From a virus, in IMG/VR virus record IMGVR_UViG_3300046453_000179, positions 1-64,000 of that record: DNA of 64,000 bases. One strand, written 5' to 3'. Positions 16,750-25,376 of the stretch are shown here, piece after piece. The notes beneath the pieces were generated by a model. It made no database searches, was not told the origin of the DNA, and was given only the letters and a program-made list of their open reading frames with translations. The first letter of the stretch is position 1. Every line of letters begins with the position of its first letter. A program made the position numbers and the translations under genes.

Positions 16750-17928
16750 TTACACCAGGGTGGTGTCTTGCAGCAGGATCGTGGACTTGCCCGCGCCGGT
16801 GCCGGCCGCGTTCGGGCCAGCAGAGTAGTCGTACTGACGGATGATTTCCTTGTCGCCGGACTCCCCGCCGCCGAACACTTTCACGTACGGCATGGCAATG
16901 ACGAACGCGCCGCCGATGCCGTCGTCCAGGCGGCTGATGATCGAAATCGCGGTTTCCTGGTCGAAGTAATCGTCCGCCGCACTGTTCTCGTAGTACAGGC
17001 TGAACTGGCCCGTTACATCGATCATGTCCATGAAAACGTCAGGAGTTACATTCGCACCCACGACCTTGCCGACCGACGCATTGCCGTTGATATCGCAAGT
17101 GAGGTTCGTGCAGACCTTCGTGCCAATGCCGTTGATGACTACCATCCCGGACGGCGTAACCAGCATGTCACCACCGCCAGGCGCGGCCGGGTTGGTGAAG
17201 TACTGCGCCGTCGCCTTCTGGCGGTCCTGGCCCATGTAGGCGATTTCCGCGCTGACCTTGTCATCGGCGGCCAGGCCGATGTTGACGGAGGCCACGCGCT
17301 GGCCGGTGAAGCGATACGACTCCGCCACGGCGCTGTACCACTTTTCGATGGTGTAGCTGTCGTTGGTGTGGCCCGTTTCGGGGATGTAGGTGATCTTGCC
17401 CGGCACGGTCAGGCCGATGGCGGCGGCGTTGGCAGCGGCCACGACCGACTCGGCCACGGTGATCTCGGTGGCGGTCAGCGCGATGATGGTGTACAGCTTG
17501 CCGTTGTTCGCCGCGGCGCCGGCGGTGAAGCCCGAGAACTTCACCAGCATGCCCAGCGCCAGGCCGTCGGTGATCCACGAGCCGGCCGAGCGCACAAAGT
17601 TCGGCGCGGCGACGCTGGCGGTCACGGTCAGGCCAGCCAGTGGCGCCACGGCCGTCCAGTCGCGGCGCACGACGGAGGCCAGTTCGGAATCGATCAGGCC
17701 CAGGGCCAGTTCGACGCCGATGTTGCCGTCGACGGTGCGACCGCCGTGCCGCGCCATCGGGCGCTGCGCGTTGGTCTGGATGGCAGCGGACTGGATTTTA
17801 TTCTTCTTCAACGCGATGCTGTCGCTGACCTTGCGAAACTCGCGCGCGCCAGCAGCGGCTGGCAGCACGCCGAATGCGGTCTCCTTCTTGCGGATGACCT
17901 TGGTCAGTACTTGGGTTTGAATTGCCAT
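16750..17928 (-). CDS. Major tail tube protein
   Basis: A 392-residue soluble, beta-rich protein. The N-terminal part (MAIQTQVLTKVIRKKET...) and the C-terminal part resemble siphophage tail tube proteins. An inserted Ala/Val/Thr-rich domain (about residues 95-180) probably decorates the tube surface. It is flanked by terminator hairpins on both sides, as expected for a highly expressed gene with its own transcript boundaries. It stands between the tail terminator gene and the G/GT chaperones, the standard place. Confidence 0.8.
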   Translation of the reverse strand: MAIQTQVLTKVIRKKETAFGVLPAAAGAREFRKVSDSIALKKNKIQSAAIQTNAQRPMARHGGRTVDGNIGVELALGLIDSELASVVRRDWTAVAPLAGLTVTASVAAPNFVRSAGSWITDGLALGMLVKFSGFTAGAAANNGKLYTIIALTATEITVAESVVAAANAAAIGLTVPGKITYIPETGHTNDSYTIEKWYSAVAESYRFTGQRVASVNIGLAADDKVSAEIAYMGQDRQKATAQYFTNPAAPGGGDMLVTPSGMVVINGIGTKVCTNLTCDINGNASVGKVVGANVTPDVFMDMIDVTGQFSLYYENSAADDYFDQETAISIISRLDDGIGGAFVIAMPYVKVFGGGESGDKEIIRQYDYSAGPNAAGTGAGKSTILLQDTTLV

Positions 17929-17949
17929 GGGGTTGCCTTTCTTCGGACG

Positions 17950-17972
17950 AAAAAAAAGCGCCCGAAGGCGCT
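17950..17972 (-). terminator. Intrinsic terminator before the tail tube gene
   Basis: A 6-bp stem (AGCGCC / GGCGCT) with loop CGAA, followed on the minus strand by eight T. Confidence 0.8.
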
Positions 17973-17998
17973 GGTGGAGTGTTTGGGGGTGATGCAGT

Positions 17999-18421
17999 TC
18001 AGCTGAAATCGTCAGCCGAGTACTTGATGGTGATGGGCGTCATCCAGAAGCCGTTGCCGTCGGACCGCGAGGCGGCAATCGACGGCGTCTGCATAATTCG
18101 AACGTTGAGACCCAACTTGGTGATGACCGTCGGGCACCCGAACAGCACCTCGATGGCATTGGCCAGGTCGTCGGCATCGCCGGTGCCCTCGTTCTCGGGC
18201 AGGAACACGCCCACCTGGTACATGCCGTGGTAGCGCCGGTGCTGCGCGCCCAGGCTGGGGTCGAGCGTGTCGGCCGGCATCAAGTCGGCACGCAAGTGGC
18301 GCTCGCCCGTGGCCGGCACCTTGCTGCGATTCTCAAGGAACACCGGCAGCGGCGGCACCTGCGCGCTGGCCCAGGCCTTGAGGTGGCCTTCGAGGGCTGA
18401 GCGAATAATCTTGTTGCTCAT
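17999..18421 (-). CDS. Tail terminator-like protein (DUF4128-like)
   Basis: A 140-residue protein of the size and place of tail terminator proteins, which cap the tail tube and join it to the head. The sequence matches my recollection of the DUF4128 phage family: a helical N-terminus, a central HRRYHGMYQVGVFLPENEG segment, and a C-terminus with ITIKYSADDFS. It overlaps the upstream HK97-gp10-like gene by four bases. The role is inferred from family and order. Confidence 0.75.
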   Translation of the reverse strand: MSNKIIRSALEGHLKAWASAQVPPLPVFLENRSKVPATGERHLRADLMPADTLDPSLGAQHRRYHGMYQVGVFLPENEGTGDADDLANAIEVLFGCPTVITKLGLNVRIMQTPSIAASRSDGNGFWMTPITIKYSADDFS

Positions 18422-18816
18422 TGCAGGCCTCGCACATAGTTCTCCAGCGCCGCCGGCAGGTTGGCCAAGGTGACCCGCACCATGCCGCTGGGCGCCTGCT
18501 GGCTGTAGCCGTATTCGAGCTTGCCGGCGTACGGTAGATTATTGACCACCCAGACTTCGCCGCCCGCCTTCACGCCCACCGTCTGGCCTGCGATGCGAGC
18601 GATTGCCGCCGCGCCGGAGGTGTCTAGCGTCGGGAGCACGCCCTGCGGCAGCACCTTGCCGAACTGCCAGTTACCACGGAAGCGGCCGGTGTCCACCGGG
18701 CTGCCCATCACCACGCCCTGCGCCACCAGCACGATGGCCATCCGGTGCGCCTTGTCGATGTTGCCGCCGGTGTGGCGGATGAAGTTGGTCAGGTCAGCGC
18801 TGAAAGATCCGGCCAT
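18418..18816 (-). CDS. HK97 gp10-like tail completion protein
   Basis: A 132-residue protein with the SPVDTGRFRGNW block typical of the HK97 gp10 / minor tail completion family, where newly synthesised heads acquire their tail interface. It lies between the head-closure-like gene and the tail terminator gene. ATG and stop overlap the neighbours by one and four bases. Confidence 0.8.
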   Translation of the reverse strand: MAGSFSADLTNFIRHTGGNIDKAHRMAIVLVAQGVVMGSPVDTGRFRGNWQFGKVLPQGVLPTLDTSGAAAIARIAGQTVGVKAGGEVWVVNNLPYAGKLEYGYSQQAPSGMVRVTLANLPAALENYVRGLQ

Positions 18817-19190
18817 CAGTTGCCTCGCAGTTGCAGGGTGTAGAGGATCACGACGTTGGTCGGCTCGAGCTTGGCGACGTTGTGGATGGAGAACTTGGCG
18901 CCGTTGATAAGCATCAGGTCTCCGGTGGTCGGTTCAGGCAGCGGCTGGCCGTTCCGTTGCAGCGGCGACAGCAGCAGTTCCTGGTCACCGGCTTGGATCA
19001 GCTCACCGTCGATGCGCTCGGCCACGTAGCCGAACTTGACGCCGGCGGCCGTGTAATCGCGCTCCTCGCGCGTCGGCTTGCCCGTGTCCGGATCGTCATC
19101 GCCCAAGACAATGCGCCGCAGCGTGACCGTGCCGCCCTTTTTGCGCAGCTTGACGTCGGTCTCGCGGGCTTTCTTGGCGTAGTCAGTCAT
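18816..19190 (-). CDS. Head-closure / connector-like protein
   Basis: A 124-residue protein with a basic N-terminus (KKARETDVKLRKKGG) and a beta-rich remainder ending in ILYTLQLRGN. Size, fold impression and order (after the adaptor and before HK97 gp10) suggest a neck stopper protein. No direct family match. Adjacent genes overlap its ends. Confidence 0.65.
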   Translation of the reverse strand: MTDYAKKARETDVKLRKKGGTVTLRRIVLGDDDPDTGKPTREERDYTAAGVKFGYVAERIDGELIQAGDQELLLSPLQRNGQPLPEPTTGDLMLINGAKFSIHNVAKLEPTNVVILYTLQLRGN

Positions 19191-19561
19191 GTGGGCGCCT
19201 GGAGGTAATCGTGCGGCGGCGTCTTCGCGAATCGCACCGCCTTGATCGTGGCCTTGCCGTCGATCAGTGCGCGCAGCACCCGGTGCCAGCCGTCCATAAT
19301 GAAGCCCTCTTCGCAGAGGATGATCGGGTAGCTGGTATCGACGTCCAGCGCGCGGCGCATGTGGAAGGCCATGCCGTAGGCCGATCCGGTCGGCGTCCAG
19401 ACATCAACCCCCGCATAGATCGCCGCCAGCGGCAAGTCGAATGGCTCGAAGCCCTTGGCGCGCGCCACCAGGTTGGTGACGGTCCAAACTTTGCCGCCGG
19501 AGGTATAGGTATTCTCGTGCACGGCGCAGCCTTCGATGTGCACCACAGGGTATTTGCTCAT
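19187..19561 (-). CDS. ParB/sulfiredoxin-like protein embedded in the neck module
   Basis: A 124-residue protein. The C-terminal half (EEGFIMDGWHRVLRALIDGK...IKAVRF) reads like the nucleotide-binding core of ParB/sulfiredoxin-fold proteins, in which a G-x-HR motif binds phosphate. The N-terminal half matches less well. Its place inside the tightly overlapping head-tail joining genes suggests a virion or assembly role. It could alternatively modify DNA or a structural protein. Catalysis is not shown; the domain call comes from motif recognition only. Confidence 0.6.
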   Translation of the reverse strand: MSKYPVVHIEGCAVHENTYTSGGKVWTVTNLVARAKGFEPFDLPLAAIYAGVDVWTPTGSAYGMAFHMRRALDVDTSYPIILCEEGFIMDGWHRVLRALIDGKATIKAVRFAKTPPHDYLQAPT

Positions 19562-20076
19562 CCGCGCACCAATTTAATCATGCCGCCGCCACCGGTCGCG
19601 CCGAAGAACGGCGCCAGCGCGGCATCGACGGCCACAAAGCGCTCACGCGCCTCGGTCGTGTTCTGGAAGTACTCAGTTTCCAGCGGCCCGGTCTTGTCGC
19701 GCTTGACGACGTTCGAGCCAGTGTCAAGGTCGGGCATCAGCTGCTCGCCGCGCCCTGCCCGCGCCGCCAGGTCGATGCAGGCGCTGACTACCTCGGCCGG
19801 AACCACGGTGCTCAGCACCGGGAAGTCGTCCACGCACACGCCGTAGCGCGGCCAGTCCAGAGCCTGGGTGTGATACAGCCGACGGCCGCCCCATCGCAGG
19901 CGGTAGTTCGTGCGCATGAAGCGCGTCGCGTTGCGGAGCGCGATTTCCTTATCGGCCTCGTCCAGCGGCGCCCAGTCAGTGACGCCCAGGTCGGCCAGCT
20001 GGCGATCAGCCTCGGCCACACTTGCATAGCTGTCAGCATCCGGCAGGCCGGCGCCGGTTTCGATGATGAGGGTCAT
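19558..20076 (-). CDS. Head-tail adaptor (DnaT-like PF20557-type protein)
   Basis: A 172-residue protein beginning TLIIETGAGLPDADSYASVAEAD, the recognisable start of the phage family named putative DnaT-like ssDNA-binding protein. In phage genomes this family lies between capsid and tail genes and probably serves as the head-tail adaptor, with the DnaT name reflecting weak similarity. The core (residues 40-130) is helical and ends in a Gly-rich tail. It directly follows the head fibre gene. Confidence 0.75.
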   Translation of the reverse strand: MTLIIETGAGLPDADSYASVAEADRQLADLGVTDWAPLDEADKEIALRNATRFMRTNYRLRWGGRRLYHTQALDWPRYGVCVDDFPVLSTVVPAEVVSACIDLAARAGRGEQLMPDLDTGSNVVKRDKTGPLETEYFQNTTEARERFVAVDAALAPFFGATGGGGMIKLVRG

Positions 20077-20078
20077 GG

Positions 20079-22457
20079 CTATCGATTCCGAAGTTGTTGA
20101 AGTGTCACCACCTCGGCGGTTCCTGCCACCTCCAACGTACGAATGTAGGCCGCCAGCATCACCACAGCAGCACTGATCGTGCCATCGCTAAAGCCGGTGT
20201 GCGTGCTTAAAATTGCGATACCCTTGTTTGCCACTGCCTGATCGACGTAGGCCTTCATTTTGTCGAAGCACTGCTGCGCGGTCTGGCTGCTGATGTAGCT
20301 GTCCATGTTGTAGGCGCGCATGTTGTAGGGGTCGCCTGGCGGGTTGGTGTCTGCGAACGGAAACGGTGCGACACCGTCGCCGGCCGTGCCACTACCATTG
20401 TCGAAGCGACGGATGGTGGCAAACAAGCGTTCGCAGGCTTTGGTGATCGGGCCGTCGATGCCATAGGTGTAGCCCCCATAGAGCGAGCCGTCGCGCATAC
20501 CGTCCAGGTCGAAACCGAGCTGCGCGGCCATGATAAGGTTTTTACGCGACTCCACCAGCCACTGCTGGGGCGTACGGTCCTGATCCGATACCGTGCCGTC
20601 GAAGTAATCCTGCGACGCCATCTGCCAGCCGTAGCGCTGTTGCAGTGCCACCAATTGTTCAATCGACGGATTTCCATCCGTGTTCGCGTTACCGCCCAGC
20701 ATGCGACTGGCCGGCGACATATATAGCACCACCGGATAGCCGTACGGCGAAAGGATGCGCAAGGCATCCCAGATCGCTTTGCCGTGGTTGTCATCGATCG
20801 AGAAGATAATCGATGCCTTGTTCGACGCAGCCGGAACGAATGAAACGTCGCCGGGAATCACCACCGTGTTGAACGCACCGGCGATGCGGATGCGGGCGAA
20901 GGTGATCGCGGTCAGATCGGCGCCCGCACCTACCGCAGCGAAACGACTCGCGCCGTAGCTGCGCGACCCGTAACCACTCAGGCCACTCATGCCACCACTG
21001 ATGTCCGCGAATACGTTCAGCGTGTGGTAGTCCGCACCTGGCGAGGCCGGCGTGCCGGTGGAGAACAAATCGATGTTCATCGCGGTGAAGCCGCCCGTGG
21101 TGGGCGTGACTTTTTGCACGGTTACATGGATCGAGCCGCCGGTTACATCGATCGGTGCAGGCGTGTTGTCGTTCGTCAAAATGCTGGCCGTAGTATCCGT
21201 TGTGAACGTGACGTTCGGGGCGGTGGACGCGCCGAACTGAGCGACGGAGCCATACGTCGCATAAACCTGCTCGGCGGCCAGCGCGACGTTTGCCACACTC
21301 AATCCGGCGGTTACCACCGTTTTCGCAGCCGTCGACCACTGCGAAATGGTTTTGCGCTTGGCCCTGATGCGCTTGAACGGAGCAAAATCCGCGATTCCCG
21401 CCGGCTGGTCGTATGGAGCCTGCTGCATATCTCCCAGCGGGAGGGTTGCCTCGGGGCTGAGGATATCGGCACGGGAATACTCGCGCGCCGGCGCGCCTGG
21501 TCCTGGCATCCGGGAGGTAAATGCCTGAACGCACATCGCGGCGCCTCCGGTACTATCCGGCGACACGCAGCTGATCTGGTTGATATTGGTCACGCCTACC
21601 ACCATCGATTGATTGCGGTTCAGCTTGGTGATACCCGTGCCGATTTTGACAAGAATGTCTTTGTTGTAGTTGTTGGTCAGCTCAGCGCCGACGCAGGCCT
21701 GCGCGGGGGCGACCTGGTAAGCCGTGCCGGACGCGGTACCAGCCACCAGCTGCACTACTGGGTAGGCCAGCGACGTGTTGGCGAATGTGAGATTCACGGC
21801 CACGCGCAGGCTATCGCGCGATGCGGCATAGTCGCGGCGGCGGAAGCCGATTTGATTTGCGTTGGTGATGCCAAATACCGGGAATACCTCACCAGGGCGG
21901 ATGCGGTAGAACGTGGTTCCGCCGTTGCGGTTGAACTCGACCACAACACCGGTGTTGTTGCGCACGATGACGCAATTGCAATCGGTGGCAACTGGGGAGG
22001 CGACCGCGCCGGCGGTGGGACTGGCGGGCGTGGTCACCGAACCAAAGCCCAGCACCGAGAAACTCTCTGCAGCATTGCCGCCTGGAGCGCTGATCTTGCC
22101 TTGGCCATCAACAGTAATGGATGTTCCATCGGGTTTGACGCCACCCAGTGTGTCAGGCGTCGCCACAGGGAGCGTATAGCTTCCGCCGCCGCCCTGAGCG
22201 ATCTTGATTTGCGCGGTGATGATGCCGGCGTAGCAGTACACCAGCACCTTGCGCTGCTGATCGAACGGACCGATCTGCGGCAGCGAGCCCGGCGCTACCG
22301 TCCACGACTGGGTGGAGTTCGTGCCACCGAGGACAGGATCGAGCAAGTACGCCACGCCGGCCGCGTCGTCCGAACCGGAGAGCACCAATACCTTTCCTTC
22401 TGGGATTGGGAGGGTCTTGGCGGACTCGCCTACTTTGATCGTGGTGGTGTTGGACAT
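20079..22457 (-). CDS. Head fibre-like protein with C-terminal NodB/polysaccharide deacetylase-like domain
   Basis: A 792-residue virion protein. Residues 85-125 (LPVATPDTLGGVKPDGTSIT) match the repeat found in phage head fibres and collar spikes. Residues 140-320 contain two similar beta domains that share an FGITNANQIG / VGVTNINQIS motif. Residues about 545-792 read as a NodB-fold domain: strand SIIFSIDDNHG (Asp555-Asp556), strand YPVVLYMSP, and strand IAILSTHTGF (His753). At the expected zinc HxxxH site the sequence is WQMASQDYF, without His, so activity is doubtful. It may bind rather than cut host polysaccharide. It lies between the capsid-side genes and the adaptor. Confidence 0.7.
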   Translation of the reverse strand: MSNTTTIKVGESAKTLPIPEGKVLVLSGSDDAAGVAYLLDPVLGGTNSTQSWTVAPGSLPQIGPFDQQRKVLVYCYAGIITAQIKIAQGGGGSYTLPVATPDTLGGVKPDGTSITVDGQGKISAPGGNAAESFSVLGFGSVTTPASPTAGAVASPVATDCNCVIVRNNTGVVVEFNRNGGTTFYRIRPGEVFPVFGITNANQIGFRRRDYAASRDSLRVAVNLTFANTSLAYPVVQLVAGTASGTAYQVAPAQACVGAELTNNYNKDILVKIGTGITKLNRNQSMVVGVTNINQISCVSPDSTGGAAMCVQAFTSRMPGPGAPAREYSRADILSPEATLPLGDMQQAPYDQPAGIADFAPFKRIRAKRKTISQWSTAAKTVVTAGLSVANVALAAEQVYATYGSVAQFGASTAPNVTFTTDTTASILTNDNTPAPIDVTGGSIHVTVQKVTPTTGGFTAMNIDLFSTGTPASPGADYHTLNVFADISGGMSGLSGYGSRSYGASRFAAVGAGADLTAITFARIRIAGAFNTVVIPGDVSFVPAASNKASIIFSIDDNHGKAIWDALRILSPYGYPVVLYMSPASRMLGGNANTDGNPSIEQLVALQQRYGWQMASQDYFDGTVSDQDRTPQQWLVESRKNLIMAAQLGFDLDGMRDGSLYGGYTYGIDGPITKACERLFATIRRFDNGSGTAGDGVAPFPFADTNPPGDPYNMRAYNMDSYISSQTAQQCFDKMKAYVDQAVANKGIAILSTHTGFSDGTISAAVVMLAAYIRTLEVAGTAEVVTLQQLRNR

Positions 22458-22480
22458 TGGCTATCTCAGTGGCAAAATTA

Positions 22481-22503
22481 GAAAAGCCCGCGCGCGGCGG
22501 GCT
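22481..22503 (-). terminator. Intrinsic terminator-like hairpin upstream of the head fibre gene
   Basis: A 7-bp stem (AGCCCGC / GCGGGCT) with a 5-base loop, followed on the minus strand by four T. Confidence 0.7.
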
Positions 22504-22524
22504 GGTAGCGGTGCTGGTGGTGTG

Positions 22525-22896
22525 TTACTTCTTGACGGCGTCCGCTGCGGCCTTCTCGGCAGCCTTGGCAGCAGCCTTGTCGGCGGCAACCTTGTCCGCT
22601 GCGGCCTTCTCGGCGGCGACGCGCTCGTCGGCCAGGCGCTGGGCCTCGGCTTCATTGGCGCGGGCCTGTTCCGCCAGACGCTCGCGCTCAGCGTCCATTT
22701 CACGCTCGCGCGCCTGCAGTTGGTCGCGGGCTGCGAGCAACTCGGCCATGGTCGGTGCACGCTCGATGGCGCCCATGCCCTGGTCGGTGCCGTCGTCGTA
22801 CAGCTCGTGCACGTCGGGGTTGAAGTCTGCCTTGTCGATGATGACGAACGGGCCCTGGGTGACCGGGTCGGTGGATTTGATTTTGATGGTTGGCAT
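22525..22896 (-). CDS. Head-module protein with C-terminal Ala/Glu/Lys coiled coil
   Basis: A 123-residue protein. A compact N-terminus (TIKIKSTDPVTQGPFVIIDKADFNP) is followed by about 70 residues of Ala/Glu/Lys/Asp-rich helix ending in ADAVKK. It comes directly after the major capsid gene. The coiled coil could make it a capsid accessory, a head fibre adaptor or an internal protein. No enzyme motif. The codon use fits the neighbours. Confidence 0.68.
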   Translation of the reverse strand: MPTIKIKSTDPVTQGPFVIIDKADFNPDVHELYDDGTDQGMGAIERAPTMAELLAARDQLQAREREMDAERERLAEQARANEAEAQRLADERVAAEKAAADKVAADKAAAKAAEKAAADAVKK

Positions 22897-22950
22897 TGCG
22901 TTCTCGCAGGTTGCCCGGCGCCGTACTGGCCGCCGGGTGGTGTGGATGGT

Positions 22951-24306
22951 TTAGCCGCCGATCAGCAGACCGATGTGGCGTGGAGCGATGGCTTTCACGC
23001 CCCACGCCAAGTTGACCTCCCAGCGGACCGAGCGCTTGCCGCGATACAGGCAGAACTCGTAGGTGATGCCGGAATAAGGATCGCTGATAAGCACCACGTC
23101 ATCCGCCGAGTCGCCGCCTTCTGGCATGGCTGGCGCGCGTGCAGCCAGCTGGATGGCCGAACGGTGGAAGAACATATTGCGCGTGGTCGCAGCAACCAGG
23201 GTCAGTGCGGTCGCAGCCGGTGCGATGGCTTTTTGCAGGCCCGGCTCGGCGATGGTGATCGTGCCGCCGTTGGACACGTCGGTATCGCCACTCACGATCA
23301 CATACTTCTCGGTGTCGCCAGCCACGCCCAGAATATCACCCGCAACGACGTTGCCGGTACCAGCCGACGCGATGGTGATGACGGTGGCGCCGATGGCGTA
23401 GCCTGCATTGTTGGTCGTCGCGGACGTTGCGGTGCCGGCCGGTACAGCCTTCTTGACCTGGCCCGAGTTGTGCAAGTCGAAGCCTTCTACTTCGCCGAGC
23501 GCGCCACGGCGCAGCAGGTCGCTGCTGCCAGCTTCGTTCACCTTGAACAAGCCCGACTGTTTGCCACGAATGTTCGCTACAGCCGACGAACCCAGTACCA
23601 TGTGCAGGTCCGCCTGAGGCGCACCATTATCGTCCAGAATCTTACGCGACTGAGCAAAGTCGCTCAAGTCGGCAGCAATACCGAACGGAGCGATATTGGC
23701 GGTGCCATATGCGCGCGAAGCGTAGATGTGCAGCGCCGCCAGGTCGGATTCCACTTCGTTGGTCAGCGTGCGGAACGCCTGGACGATGCTATCGCGGTTG
23801 ATGGTGCCCAGCGTGCCGGCACTTTGCAGGCCGCGCGTTTCTTCACCGGTGATACCGAATGCCACCGAGCGCGCCTTCTGGATCGTCATCTGGACATTGT
23901 TAATGGAGCGACTCGGCGCCAGATCGGCATATGCAGCAGCCTGCAAATCTTCGGCTACCATCGGGCCAACAACTGGCGACGTAACCACTTGTCCAACTGC
24001 GGCACGCTCGGCGCTGGAATCACGGGACACGGCCGGGATGAAGCCGACCAGCTCGCGCGAGACGGTATCCATGGCTTCGTAGATGGTCGGGATCAGACCG
24101 TTCAAGGTCAGGATGCCCAACTGCATGCCGGAGGCCGACATGTGGTTTTGCAGGTGCGCGCGTGCGATCTCGGCGAATGCCTTGCCATACAGCTCGACCT
24201 TCTGCGCGGCCGGGCCGCCGACGCCGGTCACTTCAGCGAACAGTTTTGCCACAGGGGCCAGGGCCAGGACGAGCAGAGCCGCCACGGCGAAGAGAATCAT
24301 CTTCAT
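22951..24306 (-). CDS. Major capsid protein, P22-like coat with inserted domain
   Basis: A 451-residue HK97-fold coat protein of the P22 type. From residue 56 the sequence (LTLNGLIPTIYEAMDTVSREL) aligns in style with the start of P22-like coats. An inserted beta-rich domain (about residues 295-385, ATTNNAGYAIGATVITIASAG...) corresponds to the P22 I-domain position. Oddly, the start with the good ribosome-binding site (GAAAGG, 6 bases before the ATG at 24306) adds a signal-peptide-like N-terminus (residues 3-24, hydrophobic). A second ATG at 24141 (residue 56) has no clear ribosome-binding site. The gene is followed by the coiled-coil protein and preceded by a terminator and the scaffold. Confidence 0.85.
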   Translation of the reverse strand: MKMILFAVAALLVLALAPVAKLFAEVTGVGGPAAQKVELYGKAFAEIARAHLQNHMSASGMQLGILTLNGLIPTIYEAMDTVSRELVGFIPAVSRDSSAERAAVGQVVTSPVVGPMVAEDLQAAAYADLAPSRSINNVQMTIQKARSVAFGITGEETRGLQSAGTLGTINRDSIVQAFRTLTNEVESDLAALHIYASRAYGTANIAPFGIAADLSDFAQSRKILDDNGAPQADLHMVLGSSAVANIRGKQSGLFKVNEAGSSDLLRRGALGEVEGFDLHNSGQVKKAVPAGTATSATTNNAGYAIGATVITIASAGTGNVVAGDILGVAGDTEKYVIVSGDTDVSNGGTITIAEPGLQKAIAPAATALTLVAATTRNMFFHRSAIQLAARAPAMPEGGDSADDVVLISDPYSGITYEFCLYRGKRSVRWEVNLAWGVKAIAPRHIGLLIGG

Positions 24307-24417
24307 GGAATTGCCTTTCAGTTGGTGTTTTGGGAGGTTTCACAGCAGCAGGCCATCCAGCCCAAAGCGCCAGCTTGCCCATCCAGGCGCCGGCAAAGTG
24401 TTGCGATGTTGCTTACA

Positions 24418-24445
24418 CAAAAAAGGCCCGCGAGAAGCAGGCCTT
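24418..24445 (-). terminator. Terminator-like hairpin between scaffold and capsid genes
   Basis: A stem AAGGCC / GGCCTT around an 11-base loop, followed on the minus strand by T residues. A weaker, imperfect extension of the stem is possible. Confidence 0.6.
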
Positions 24446-24467
24446 CGGTTCGGGAGTCTTGCGGGCA

Positions 24468-25262
24468 TCATTCGCTGATCGTCGCGCCGCCTTTCATTGC
24501 GACAGCGCGTGCCGCGCCATCCATGGCGTCGAACTGGGCGCGGGTGATGGATTTGGCGCCAGCAGCACCACCACCACCGCCGGCGGCGCCGCCACCCGAA
24601 GCACCAGAGCCTTTGAGGATCATGTCCTTATTGGCATACCCGTTGACCATCACCTGGATGGCTTCATCGAAATCGGCGTGATTGCCGTGGTTGGTGGCGG
24701 AAAAGATCGGCTGGCCGTTTTGATCCATCGGCACGAGCTTGCCCGCCTCGACCTTGAACCGATCGCCGAATACTTTTTGGGCGATGTCGGCGGGGATGGC
24801 CAGCTTGTCGGCGATGAATTTGGAGCCGCTGAACGAACCGCCGATGATGTGGGTGTTCAATTCCGTTGTGCGCTGCGCCAGTTGGTCGCTGAGCTGCTTT
24901 TCCTTCTCCTGCGCGGCGCGGGTGGCGTTGGCCACGGCTTCCTGCGCGGACTTGGCGGCGGCGTCCTTGATCTCCTGCACCTTGGCGGCCGTGGTCAGGT
25001 CGCCGGCCTTGATGTTCTTGACGGTTTCCAGCGCAGCCAGCGCGGCCGGACCGTCTTCGATGCCTTCAAACGACTTCAGGCGCAGCTCAGCGGCTTCCTT
25101 GGCTTCACGGTGGCTCTTGGCCTCTCCGTTCAGGCGACCGATGGTGGCGACGGTACCGTCAGCATCGAATGGTGCTTCGCGGCCGTCCGAGTGCATGAAG
25201 ATCGGCAGTTTCTTTTCGGCGTCCACAGCGATGGTGCCGTCGGCATTGAATTTGAATGGCAT
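24468..25262 (-). CDS. Capsid scaffolding protein (DUF6651-like)
   Basis: A 264-residue highly charged, helical protein. N-terminal 30 residues (MPFKFNADGTIAVDAEKKLP) are beta-like, the central part (50-140) is coiled coil, and a Gly-rich linker (about 218-235) leads to a short helical C-terminus. This is the plan of scaffolding proteins, whose C-terminal helix binds coat subunits. It lies immediately before the coat gene, the usual order. The DUF6651 name is recalled from similar phage proteins. Confidence 0.75.
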   Translation of the reverse strand: MPFKFNADGTIAVDAEKKLPIFMHSDGREAPFDADGTVATIGRLNGEAKSHREAKEAAELRLKSFEGIEDGPAALAALETVKNIKAGDLTTAAKVQEIKDAAAKSAQEAVANATRAAQEKEKQLSDQLAQRTTELNTHIIGGSFSGSKFIADKLAIPADIAQKVFGDRFKVEAGKLVPMDQNGQPIFSATNHGNHADFDEAIQVMVNGYANKDMILKGSGASGGGAAGGGGGAAGAKSITRAQFDAMDGAARAVAMKGGATISE

Positions 25263-25335
25263 GGTCTAACTTTCCGGGCATCCGCCCTATCGATGGCCTT
25301 CCGGCCGTGCACCGCGTCGCGTCCGCTTGCGGCAT

Positions 25336-25356
25336 AAAAAACCGCCTCGAGGGCGG
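25336..25356 (-). terminator. Intrinsic terminator, first of a tandem pair
   Basis: A 5-bp stem (CCGCC / GGCGG) with a short loop, followed on the minus strand by six T. It lies 40 bp past the second terminator in the direction of transcription. Confidence 0.72.
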
Positions 25357-25376
25357 CTTGGTAAATCTTGGGGCGT

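Noticed and set aside
22312-24681. Plus-strand open frame of 789 residues across the capsid genes
   Set aside because: Antisense to the head fibre, coiled-coil and capsid genes; the translation is Arg/His/Gly-rich without domains. GC-rich codon bias produces such shadow frames.
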